Shown one piece after another: positions 32,829 through 40,280 of a stretch of DNA of 40,280 nucleotides (position 1 is its first letter; every line of letters starts with the position of its first letter). Below the pieces are notes generated by a model. That model worked only from the letters and a program-made list of their open reading frames with translations. It did not search any database and was not told where the DNA came from. The translations under genes were made by a program, and so were the position numbers. Where the stretch lies: the NCBI GenBank assembly GCA_937136425.1, contig CAKZON010000018.1, forward strand, positions 1-40,280. The letters are read 5' to 3'. The DNA is from an uncultured Crocinitomix sp. (lineage in GTDB: Bacteria > Bacteroidota > Bacteroidia > Flavobacteriales_D > Crocinitomicaceae).

Positions 32829-35645
32829 TTAAGACAATTCTTTGACTAAATAACGAGAAGTTTCTGTTTTGAATTTTTTAACAAATTGTTCGGGAGTACC
32901 ATGCCCTACAATTTCGCCTCCATTCTTACCACCGTCTGGACCTATATCAATAATATGATCTGCCACTTTAACAATGTCTAAATTATGCTCAATCACCAAT
33001 ACAGTATTTCCGTCATCTGTAAGCCTTTGTAACACATTAAGTAACATCTTAATATCATCAAAATGTAAACCAGTCGAAGGTTCGTCTAATATATAAATAG
33101 TTTTCCCTGTACTCTTTTTTGATAATTCCGTAGCCAGTTTTACACGTTGCGCTTCCCCACCCGATATGGTTGTTGAAGGTTGTCCTAGTTTTATATATCC
33201 TAATCCAACAGAATTAAGCGTATCAAGTTTTCTTTTAATTTTCGGAATATTCTCAAAGAAACTTGCAGCATCTTCAATTGTCATTTCAAGAACGTCATTA
33301 ACATTCTTTCCTTTATATCGAACCTCAAGCGTTTCTCTGTTATAACGCTTTCCTTGGCATTCTTCACACTCTACGTAAACATCTGGTAAAAAATTCATTT
33401 CAATTACACGTAACCCACCTCCGCGGCAAGTTTCGCATCTTCCACCTTTTACATTAAAACTAAATCTTCCAGGCTTATATCCACGAATTTTCGATTCGTT
33501 AATATTTGCAAACAAAGTTCGAACCTCTGTAAACAAACCGGTATAAGTTGCAGGGTTAGATCGTGGAGTTCTACCAATTGGTGATTGGTCAATATCAATA
33601 ACTTTATCAACGTGCTCCAATCCCTTAATAGACTTAAATGGCAACGGTTTTTTAACACCTCTATAAATATGTGCATTAAGCACAGGATATAAGGTCTGGT
33701 TAATTAATGAAGACTTTCCACTACCAGAAACTCCTGTTACACAGACAAGTTTACCAAGTGGAACTTTCAAGTTTACCGACTTTAAATTATGTCCCGTTGC
33801 ACCAAGTAACTCTAAATATTTTCCATTTCCTTTTCGGCGTTTTTTAGGAACCTCAATTTCCATTTCGCCTTTTAAATAAGCGGCCGTAGTACTTTCACCG
33901 GCTTTAATTTCTTCTAGCGTGCTCGCTACAACAATTCCACCGCCATGCACACCTGCTTTAGGCCCAATATCTACAATAAAGTCTGACTCTTCCATCATTT
34001 CTTTATCATGTTCAACTACAATCACAGAATTACCTCCATCTCGCAGCCTTTTTAATGAGTTTATCAATCGCTCATTATCACGTTGGTGCAATCCTATACT
34101 TGGTTCGTCTAATATGTACAGTACATTCACCAATTCTGATCCAATTTGAGTTGCTAAACGAATACGTTGAGCCTCTCCACCAGATAAGCTTGAAGAAGAT
34201 CGATTCAAAGTCAAATAATGCAATCCTACATCCATCAAAAAACGAATCCGATTGTTTATTTCTTTTAAAATCTCTTTACCAATTGTTTTTTGCTTCTCAG
34301 ATAAATGCGCATCCAAACTTAAAAACCACTCTTGCAAGACAGATAAATCTGATCCTGCTAACTCTCCTATGTTTTTTTCATTAATCTTAAAATAATCTGC
34401 TTCCTCCTTTAATCGTGAACCATTACAAGAGTCGCAAGTAATTTTATTCATAAAATTCTCCAACCATCTTCTTGACGCTGGTGTTGGAGCATCTTCATAA
34501 TGTCTACTTAAAAAGTTTGCAATCCCTTCAAATGAGAAATTTTGATTAACATCTTCAATATTTATAACTTGCTCAAAGCCATATAATATTTTATTAATAA
34601 TTTCTTCAGGTATTTTTGTAATTGGGTCTGAAACTTTATGTCCAAACGCTTCTAAAATAGTTTCTAGTTTATTGGAAATCCAGTTCTTTTTAAGTTTACC
34701 TAATGGCTCTATTCCACCTTCTTTAATTGATTTTTTAGGATCTGGAATAACTTTTTTCAAATCAATTTCTGAAACTACCCCAAGTCCATTACATTTTCTA
34801 CAAGCACCATATGGTGAGTTAAATGAAAACAAATTAGGCTCTGGTTCTGCGTAAGATATCCCTGTTGTAGGGCACATTAAAAAACGACTAAATTGAGTTG
34901 TTTCACCTGTATCATGGTTTTGAACAAAAAGTACATCTTGTCCATACTTCAATCCTGTTTGCACGGCTTCCGCCACTCTATTTCTATGCGCAGATGTTAC
35001 CTTGATGCGGTCAATTACGATCTCAATATCATGAATTTTGTAACGATCAACACGCATTCCAGGAGTAATATCCTTTATTTCTCCATCAATTCTTACTTTT
35101 TGAAAACCAAGTTTACTTATCTGCTCAAATAATTCTCGATAATGTCCCTTACGCCCTTTTACTTTTGGCGCCAAAACAACAATTTTTTCTTCGTCAAAAC
35201 GCTCTAAAATCAACTCTATAATTTGTTGATCGGTGTATTTCACCATTTTTTCGCCAGTATTATAAGAATACGCTTCTCCAACTCGCGCAAATAATAAACG
35301 CATAAAGTCATATACCTCTGTAACGGTTCCAACTGTTGAGCGCGGACTTCTGTTAACAGTTTTCTGTTCAATAGAAATCACTGGACTTAATCCTAATATT
35401 TCGTCAACGTCTGGACGCTCTAACCCTCCTAAGAATTGTCGAGCATACGCAGAAAAAGTTTCTAAGTAGCGGCGTTGCCCTTCTGCAAATATGGTATCAA
35501 ATGCTAATGACGACTTACCACTACCACTTAAACCTGTGAATACTACCAGTTTATTCCTCGGAATTTTTAAATCTATATTCTTTAAATTGTGAACTCTGGC
35601 TCCGTAAATTTCAATAAAATCTTCCTGTGATGGATGTACTGTCAT
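32829..35645 (-). CDS. uvrA: Excinuclease ABC subunit A
   Basis: UvrA recognises DNA damage in nucleotide excision repair as a dimer with UvrB. The 938 residues are the usual length. N-terminal Walker A is GLSGSGKSS (38-46). Zinc-binding CxxC pairs are at CRKCNGLG and CDSCNGSRL in the first half, and at CETCRGGG and CEECQGKRY in the second. The first ABC signature is SSLSGGEAQRIRLATQ with Walker B VLYILDEPSIGLHQ; the second is TISGGEAQRVKLATEL with TIYILDEPSTGLH. The second Walker A is GVSGSGKSS. The ATG at 35645 is clear. No LexA-like box was recognised upstream; an 8-bp inverted repeat lies 38-63 bases before the start. Confidence 0.98.
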   Translation of the reverse strand: MTVHPSQEDFIEIYGARVHNLKNIDLKIPRNKLVVFTGLSGSGKSSLAFDTIFAEGQRRYLETFSAYARQFLGGLERPDVDEILGLSPVISIEQKTVNRSPRSTVGTVTEVYDFMRLLFARVGEAYSYNTGEKMVKYTDQQIIELILERFDEEKIVVLAPKVKGRKGHYRELFEQISKLGFQKVRIDGEIKDITPGMRVDRYKIHDIEIVIDRIKVTSAHRNRVAEAVQTGLKYGQDVLFVQNHDTGETTQFSRFLMCPTTGISYAEPEPNLFSFNSPYGACRKCNGLGVVSEIDLKKVIPDPKKSIKEGGIEPLGKLKKNWISNKLETILEAFGHKVSDPITKIPEEIINKILYGFEQVINIEDVNQNFSFEGIANFLSRHYEDAPTPASRRWLENFMNKITCDSCNGSRLKEEADYFKINEKNIGELAGSDLSVLQEWFLSLDAHLSEKQKTIGKEILKEINNRIRFLMDVGLHYLTLNRSSSSLSGGEAQRIRLATQIGSELVNVLYILDEPSIGLHQRDNERLINSLKRLRDGGNSVIVVEHDKEMMEESDFIVDIGPKAGVHGGGIVVASTLEEIKAGESTTAAYLKGEMEIEVPKKRRKGNGKYLELLGATGHNLKSVNLKVPLGKLVCVTGVSGSGKSSLINQTLYPVLNAHIYRGVKKPLPFKSIKGLEHVDKVIDIDQSPIGRTPRSNPATYTGLFTEVRTLFANINESKIRGYKPGRFSFNVKGGRCETCRGGGLRVIEMNFLPDVYVECEECQGKRYNRETLEVRYKGKNVNDVLEMTIEDAASFFENIPKIKRKLDTLNSVGLGYIKLGQPSTTISGGEAQRVKLATELSKKSTGKTIYILDEPSTGLHFDDIKMLLNVLQRLTDDGNTVLVIEHNLDIVKVADHIIDIGPDGGKNGGEIVGHGTPEQFVKKFKTETSRYLVKELS

Positions 35646-35682
35646 TTGATTATCTATCCGTTTTTATTTGAGCATATGAAGT

Positions 35683-35708
35683 TAGGAATTCTTAGCCAAA
35701 AATTCCTA
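35683..35708. repeat. Inverted repeat upstream of uvrA
   Basis: TAGGAATT (35683-35690) and AATTCCTA (35701-35708) flank a 10-base loop. Read on the plus strand a run of six T follows, but no plus-strand gene ends there. Relative to uvrA it lies 38-63 bases upstream and could be an operator, or the terminator of the minus-strand gene at 35776-36003, although that side has no T-run. Confidence 0.4.
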
Positions 35709-35775
35709 TTTTTTCATCAAAAAAATATAAATCGGTTAAAAACTCGTCAACAATTGTTTATTCCAACTTATTAAA

Positions 35776-36003
35776 TCAATCAAAATAATTCCATCCATCA
35801 CTATTTTTCGCCTCTTGTTTTAATTCGTTCAACACCTTTTCAATCGATTCAATGCACCCAATAATTGAAACCATCAATTCATAGTTTGAAGTATTACTCT
35901 CTTTTAAGTAATCGTGTAAATCGTTTTCAACATTAAGCATCTTTTGATGCATCTTTAAAGTAGTGATAAGCTTTCTTATTGATTTTTCGTTCTGATTTTC
36001 CAT
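35776..36003 (-). CDS. Small helical hypothetical protein
   Basis: The 75-residue protein, MENQNEKSIRKLITTLKMH onward, is strongly helical with a heptad-like pattern (LHDYLKES, IESIEKVLNELKQ). No family is recognised. The ATG at 36003 is preferred over one 18 codons upstream at 36057, whose extra residues (MPCAFVSQVCHKLKYKWY) look unlike coding sequence. No promoter was identified. It may be a genuine small cytoplasmic coiled-coil protein. Confidence 0.5.
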   Translation of the reverse strand: MENQNEKSIRKLITTLKMHQKMLNVENDLHDYLKESNTSNYELMVSIIGCIESIEKVLNELKQEAKNSDGWNYFD

Positions 36004-36264
36004 ATACCATTTATATTTAAGCTTATGGCATACTTGAGAAACAAAAGCGCAAGGCATTTTTGTTTTTTCGTTGCAAACTAAAAAATCAAAAATTTCACTT
36101 TAGCCTTTCGATTTTGAGATGAAAGTATAATATTGCTGCGAATATAAATGGAATATGGTAAGTCGGAAAACAACTAAAGCAAGCGCATTCCCCCAGTATA
36201 AAGAGTATTTACAGAATCAATTTGATATCTTATTATCAAACCATACTCGTTAAATTATAGCTGT

Positions 36265-37368
36265 TCAATCTTCTTGAGGAAGGTTCTTTTCATTCACTTT
36301 TTCAAGAAATGGCTCTTTCGGAATCAATTTAAATACAACTACTAACAAAAAAATAAAAAAGACCCAAAATAATACCAAGACCAATGAATCTCCAGGAATA
36401 AACTTAGCAATGTTCAGCGCTAGTAAACAAGATAAAAAACCAAGTATAATAAATACATATGCCACCTGACGATCATTAAGACCTTTGTAGAACAATGTAT
36501 GTGTAGTATGATCTTTACCTCCAACCAATGGAGATTGTCCTCTCAACACACGTCGTATTGTCACAAAAGTGGTATCCAATATAGGGATAAAAAAAGTTAC
36601 TAATACCAATGTTAAATTAGACAATATAGAGTATTCATTTTCTTCAATACCATTATTCCACAAAAGCTTAATAGAATAATAAGCCAAAAACATTCCTAGA
36701 AACTGAGATCCTGTATCTCCCATAAACATTTTGGATGGATTCCAATTGAAAATAAGAAAACTAACCAATGAACCTAGGATGGCAATTAAAAAGAAAAAAT
36801 CTACATTGTTTAAAAAGTAAAACGGAAGTGAAATTCCCAGCATGGTTAGGATTATAAAAATTGAAGCTATAGTAGCAATCCCATCCATATTGTCAAGCAT
36901 ATTAATAGAGTTCATGACTGCTACAACCCAAAACACGGTCATTATTGAGTTTAATATTGGCCAAGTAAATAACTGAATTTCGTTACCAGTCAACACAAGC
37001 AATACTCCGCATAGTATTTGAGCCAATAACTTCAGTAAAGGCTTAATATCATAAGCATCATCCGCCAGTCCCAGCAAAAAAGCTAAAAATATGCTAAAGA
37101 AAAAGCCCAATAGCGCCTCGTTATGAAACACATCTTGTTCACCAAAAATAATGGCGTAAAACATGAAACTCATCAAGTATGAAATGTAAAAACTAATCCC
37201 TCCAAGTGACGGTTTAGAAATATTACTCCACCTTATTTCAAGTTGATTTTTATTACGAATACCTAACGTACGTGAAAATCTTAAAAAAAAGGTATTAATT
37301 ACCAATGACAAAAAAAAGGTGCCACCAAAGAATGCCAAAATATGGAGTATGGAGTCTATCGTTTCCAA
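36265..37368 (-). CDS. WecA/TagO/MraY family undecaprenyl-phosphate sugar-1-phosphate transferase
   Basis: The 367-residue integral membrane enzyme, with about eleven helices, attaches a sugar-1-phosphate to undecaprenyl phosphate to start a surface polysaccharide. It has all the hallmark motifs: SKPSLGGISFY (51-61), GLADDAYDIKPLLK (100-113) with the metal-binding Asp pair, NSINMLDNMDGIA (153-165), MFMGDTGSQFLG (214-225), and the cytoplasmic GKDHTTHTLFYKGL. The H-T-T-H pattern is similar to the HxH of WecA-like transferases. The start is TTG: an in-frame TAG lies two codons upstream and the next ATG is far inside. It is the third gene in the polysaccharide operon, nine bases after rfbC. Confidence 0.92.
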   Translation of the reverse strand: METIDSILHILAFFGGTFFLSLVINTFFLRFSRTLGIRNKNQLEIRWSNISKPSLGGISFYISYLMSFMFYAIIFGEQDVFHNEALLGFFFSIFLAFLLGLADDAYDIKPLLKLLAQILCGVLLVLTGNEIQLFTWPILNSIMTVFWVVAVMNSINMLDNMDGIATIASIFIILTMLGISLPFYFLNNVDFFFLIAILGSLVSFLIFNWNPSKMFMGDTGSQFLGMFLAYYSIKLLWNNGIEENEYSILSNLTLVLVTFFIPILDTTFVTIRRVLRGQSPLVGGKDHTTHTLFYKGLNDRQVAYVFIILGFLSCLLALNIAKFIPGDSLVLVLFWVFFIFLLVVVFKLIPKEPFLEKVNEKNLPQED

Positions 37369-37377
37369 TTGCTTCTA

Positions 37378-37926
37378 TTAAAAGGGAGATATAAATTCAG
37401 TAAAATCAGTGTCTACAGCATCCTTCTCAGACAAAAGTGGTAAAACTTTGTTTTCCCAATCGATACCCAACGCAGGATCATCCCAATTCAATCCACCTTC
37501 ACTTTCTTTATTATAATAGTTTGTGCATTTATAATTGAAAATGGTATCATCTGTCAGAGTAATAAAACCGTGTGCAAATCCTGCTGGAACCCAAAATTGC
37601 TTTTTGTTTTCTGCGGACACTTCAACCTTTACATGTTGACCATATGTTTTAGACCCTTTTCTCAAATCAACAGCAACATCTAAAACAGCACCGCGCGTCA
37701 CTCTAACTAATTTACCTTGTGCGTAAGGTGGTTTTTGAAAATGCAGGCCTCTCAATACATTTTGATGTGAATAGGATTCATTGTCCTGGCAAAATTCAAC
37801 CGAATATCCAACTGCTTTTTCAAATGCTTCTTGATTAAAGGATTCAAAGAAATATCCTCTATCATCTGCGAATACCCTCGGACTGAGTAGCAACAATCCT
37901 TCAATGTTAAATTTTTCTATTGTCAT
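37378..37926 (-). CDS. rfbC: dTDP-4-dehydrorhamnose 3,5-epimerase
   Basis: RfbC/RmlC epimerises dTDP-4-dehydro-6-deoxy-glucose at C3 and C5 on the way to dTDP-L-rhamnose. The 182-residue cupin shows the family motifs RGYFFESFNQEAF (23-35), NVLRGLHFQKPPYAQGKLVRV (56-76) with catalytic His62 and Lys72, VAVDLRKGS (84-92) and PAGFAHGF (114-121). Partner genes rfbA, rfbB and rfbD are not in the window, presumably upstream. Its ATG overlaps the stop of the tyrosine kinase gene by four bases (ATGA), so it is translationally coupled. Confidence 0.96.
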   Translation of the reverse strand: MTIEKFNIEGLLLLSPRVFADDRGYFFESFNQEAFEKAVGYSVEFCQDNESYSHQNVLRGLHFQKPPYAQGKLVRVTRGAVLDVAVDLRKGSKTYGQHVKVEVSAENKKQFWVPAGFAHGFITLTDDTIFNYKCTNYYNKESEGGLNWDDPALGIDWENKVLPLLSEKDAVDTDFTEFISPF

Positions 37927-40280
37927 TTCTTTTTAAACCATTTCAAAATCCCCTTCTTCCCATCACTCTCACTATCATCATAATATTCACCATAACCGTA
38001 GCCATAGCCGTAACCATAGCCATTTCGCTTCAAATCTACTCCATTCAGCAAAACAAATAACTTGGAAACTTTGTTCGAATTAAGTAATTCTCCAACTCGC
38101 TCTGTAAAAATTCTTTTTGAGTAATTTGATCTGAAAACATAAATTGGACAATCTGCTTTATTCATAATTATCACTCCGTCAGAAACTACTCCAACAGGCG
38201 GATTATCAATCAAAATCAAATCATATTCACCTTTAAACTCTTCAAGTAATTGATCCAACCCTCCTCTTATTACAAGCTCAGAAGGATTTGGTGGAATAGG
38301 TCCTGCGGTAATAAATGACAAGCCTTCAATTTCACTATCTCTCACGCAATCTTTCCAATCAGCTTTACCTGCAAACACTGAACTCATTCCATCTGTATTG
38401 GCAACACCGAATCCATGATGAACTTTCGGTTTTCTTAAATCTAAATCAATTACCAACACTTTTTTGCCTGACAATGCAAAAATACCCGCAAGATTCAATG
38501 CCACAAAGGTTTTCCCCTCCCCTGACACAGATGAAGAAACAGCAACAACATTGGATTCACCTTCATTCAAAATAAATTGCATATTTGAACGAATGTGCCT
38601 ACAACTTTCTGCTAATGCCGATTTTGGTTGCTTATGCACAATCAATGTGGAGTTTCTATTATCTGTAGTCACCTTTGGCACAATACCTAAAAAGCCTGCT
38701 GCTGATGGCAAAATTTTCTTTAACTCTTCCGGACTTTGAATATCATTAAACCTTAAATAGCGTATTAATAGATATATAAAACCTAGCAACACACTTATTA
38801 CAATTAATCCAACATAAATCAATTTTCCGTTTGGAGAAACTAGCCCCGCAGATGCAGGCGCTTGTAAAACCATATTATCTGTAGTATATCCTGCTTTAGA
38901 AATTGAATACTGTGTTTTCTTCTCTATTAATAAAGAGTAATACTTCTCATTTAGGTTAAACATTCTATTTAACCTTGAAAGTTCCATCTCTTTTTGCGGA
39001 ACACCATACAATTGTGATTCAAGCCCATAAATTCTATCTTGAATACTACTCTTTTTAAATCTTAACTGCTCTTTAACAGAAGAAATTGTTCGTTTTATGT
39101 TCTCAGATTTGGTTTCAATTTTTCGATTTAATTTTTTGATTATATCGTTATTACCTGTGACATTATATGAAATATCTTCTCGAGAAACCAGCAAATCATG
39201 CAAGGCTGTTAATTCCGTGGTCAACAAATTCTCATAATTTGTTCCAGAAATAGCTGGAATTATTCTGTATATCTCAATGCGTTCACTATTATCTACTTTA
39301 CGCTCTACTTCAGAAATCAATTCATAATCTAAATCAATTGCTAAAAGTTGACTTTGTAACTCACCTGTACGTTGCAAAATACGTTGCGTAAACATTGCAG
39401 GGTCATTAACTCTATTACTGTCTTTGAATGATTGGATTCGAACTTCAGATTCTTTTAACTGAATAAACGCAGTATCCAGCTGACTGTTAATGAAATTCAA
39501 AATATTGGCCGAACTTTGGCTCTTTTTATCTAAATCATACTGAAAAAACGTTGATATAACTGAAGAAACAACATCTGTTGCAAGACGTGAATTATTGCTT
39601 TCAAAAGAAATTTGAATCGTTTTTGCTTCTGCATTTAAGATGTATACCTTTAAATCAGGATGAAGTCTCTTTGTTAATGAAGCGTAATTATTCATTACAA
39701 AATAAAGCGAATTGTCTGCTAAACTCTTTTTAAATTTTTCTTTATTATTGATTTTAAAAATCAAATTAAAATACTCGTTATTAATAGGCGTATCAGGCTG
39801 TATATCATACCTCTTCAATTCTCCGTTTGAACTAAATGATAATTCGTATCCTGCATCTTTTTCTGTCACGGAAATTGGTGTACCGATTAAGGATGAATCT
39901 TTTAATTCTAATAATGTCACGTGATAAGATGACATCAAATACTTCTCCTCTGTTAGTATTTCCCCCTCCGAATAATAAGAAATATTTAAGTTCAGGTTTT
40001 TAAGTGCTTTTTCCAATAAAAAGGTAGATTTCAAAAGCTCTACATCTTCAGACAAACTTCCTTCATTTTCAAAGCTTTCAATATCTAATATGCGTTTTCC
40101 TTCGTCTTGAGAACTTCTCTGAACTACCGCGTTTGAAGAATAAACAGGTTTAGTATATCGCAAATAAAGATAACCTGCAGATAATGCTATAATTAAAAGT
40201 ATAGGAAAAACAAGCCAATGCTTTTTAATGACCACCCATAAAATATCCGGATCAAAATCCTTATTAATGGTGAACTTATT
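37923..40280 (-). CDS. Polysaccharide biosynthesis tyrosine autokinase (Wzc-like), 5' end cut by window edge
   Basis: The reading frame stays open to the window edge with no start in sight: residues ILWVVIKKHW precede the transmembrane helix and a GTG at 40235 is not a credible start. The visible part is about 785 residues. In order they are a Wzz-type chain-length domain with TM1, a long periplasmic coiled coil, TM2 (about 100 residues before the kinase), and a cytoplasmic BY-kinase domain. The kinase has Walker A SSVSGEGKTFVALNLAG, Walker A' KVLVIDLDLRKP and Walker B LILIDNPPVGVVSDGV. The C-terminus has a tyrosine cluster of alternating Tyr-Gly followed by EYYDD, the usual autophosphorylation site region. 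It controls polymer length and export of exopolysaccharide or capsule. It heads the visible part of the operon with rfbC and the WecA-like gene. Confidence 0.95.
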   Translation of the reverse strand, partial: NKFTINKDFDPDILWVVIKKHWLVFPILLIIALSAGYLYLRYTKPVYSSNAVVQRSSQDEGKRILDIESFENEGSLSEDVELLKSTFLLEKALKNLNLNISYYSEGEILTEEKYLMSSYHVTLLELKDSSLIGTPISVTEKDAGYELSFSSNGELKRYDIQPDTPINNEYFNLIFKINNKEKFKKSLADNSLYFVMNNYASLTKRLHPDLKVYILNAEAKTIQISFESNNSRLATDVVSSVISTFFQYDLDKKSQSSANILNFINSQLDTAFIQLKESEVRIQSFKDSNRVNDPAMFTQRILQRTGELQSQLLAIDLDYELISEVERKVDNSERIEIYRIIPAISGTNYENLLTTELTALHDLLVSREDISYNVTGNNDIIKKLNRKIETKSENIKRTISSVKEQLRFKKSSIQDRIYGLESQLYGVPQKEMELSRLNRMFNLNEKYYSLLIEKKTQYSISKAGYTTDNMVLQAPASAGLVSPNGKLIYVGLIVISVLLGFIYLLIRYLRFNDIQSPEELKKILPSAAGFLGIVPKVTTDNRNSTLIVHKQPKSALAESCRHIRSNMQFILNEGESNVVAVSSSVSGEGKTFVALNLAGIFALSGKKVLVIDLDLRKPKVHHGFGVANTDGMSSVFAGKADWKDCVRDSEIEGLSFITAGPIPPNPSELVIRGGLDQLLEEFKGEYDLILIDNPPVGVVSDGVIIMNKADCPIYVFRSNYSKRIFTERVGELLNSNKVSKLFVLLNGVDLKRNGYGYGYGYGYGEYYDDSESDGKKGILKWFKKK
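37989..38021. repeat. Tyr-Gly codon repeat in the BY-kinase tail
   Basis: Eleven codons on the minus strand encode alternating Gly and Tyr (five Gly-Tyr pairs plus Gly), with a 12-base near-repeat of GGC TAT GGT/C TAC. They form most of the tyrosine cluster of the kinase tail. Codon variation (GGC/GGT, TAT/TAC) breaks up the repeat, so slippage is limited. Confidence 0.9.

Noticed and set aside
36004..36057. 18-residue extension of the small hypothetical protein
   Set aside because: The residues are unlike a folded or coding N-terminus, and the internal ATG gives a clean helical start.
36221..36240. TTTGATA/TATCAAA hairpin as the terminator of the WecA-like gene
   Set aside because: The stem is AT-rich and only 7 bp and no T-run follows on the minus strand. 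It is noted but not called.

Overview
This 40.3 kb AT-rich chromosomal segment comes from a member of the Bacteroidota, most likely order Flavobacteriales. Three lines of evidence support this. One secreted protein ends in a type IX secretion (T9SS) type A sorting domain. Several upstream regions carry the Bacteroidota -7 promoter element TAnnTTTG or a TTCG variant, and Shine-Dalgarno sites are generally absent. The gene families also fit (DUF2520, DUF6495-like, DUF5723-like, TonB-free secreted barrel proteins). I found no rRNA, tRNA, CRISPR array, insertion sequence or prophage. The region reads as ordinary chromosome made of short operons.

Layout. 1-1188: two adjacent perfect palindromes, a secreted protein of unknown function (-) and a gene-poor gap with a very good promoter. 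1189-5463: sucD (TCA cycle) with a textbook terminator, helicase hrpB, a small lipoprotein, and a DUF3820 protein. 5488-8194: two tandem paralogous outer-membrane barrel-like proteins (-). 8389-12116: a YdeI/DUF1905 protein, a flavin amine-oxidase-like protein, a DUF72 protein, and an acidic/basic protein whose N-terminus resembles the IF-2 N-terminal domain. 12272-19186: a tripartite RND efflux operon (adaptor, pump, TolC) followed by a small four-helix membrane protein and a small secreted protein. 19321-22878: a same-strand run of SAM methyltransferase, VanW, GNAT acetyltransferase, ATP-grasp ligase and secreted unknown. 22886-26125 (-): SRPBCC protein, then the operon DUF6495-like / HI0933 flavoprotein / WYL regulator. 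26284-30562: a cell-surface operon of lipoprotein, DUF5723-like barrel and T9SS propeller protein. 30552-36003 (-): DUF2520 dehydrogenase-like protein, GT39-type glycosyltransferase, uvrA and a small unknown. 36265-40280 (-): an exopolysaccharide operon with Wzc-type tyrosine kinase (cut by the window edge), rfbC and a WecA/TagO-type initiating transferase.

How the genes work together. The efflux operon should form one envelope-spanning pump. The right-edge operon encodes start (WecA-like), sugar supply (RfbC) and length/export control (BY-kinase) of a surface polysaccharide. The 26284-30562 operon looks like an outer-membrane/surface module. No single striking new defence or mobile system is visible. 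The leads most worth a second look are the orphan IF-2-N-like protein, the methyltransferase/VanW/GNAT/ATP-grasp run, the paralogous barrels with a conserved helical core, the two extra proteins in the RND operon, and a set of promoters with a TAnnTTCG -7 element, some of which imply leaderless mRNAs.
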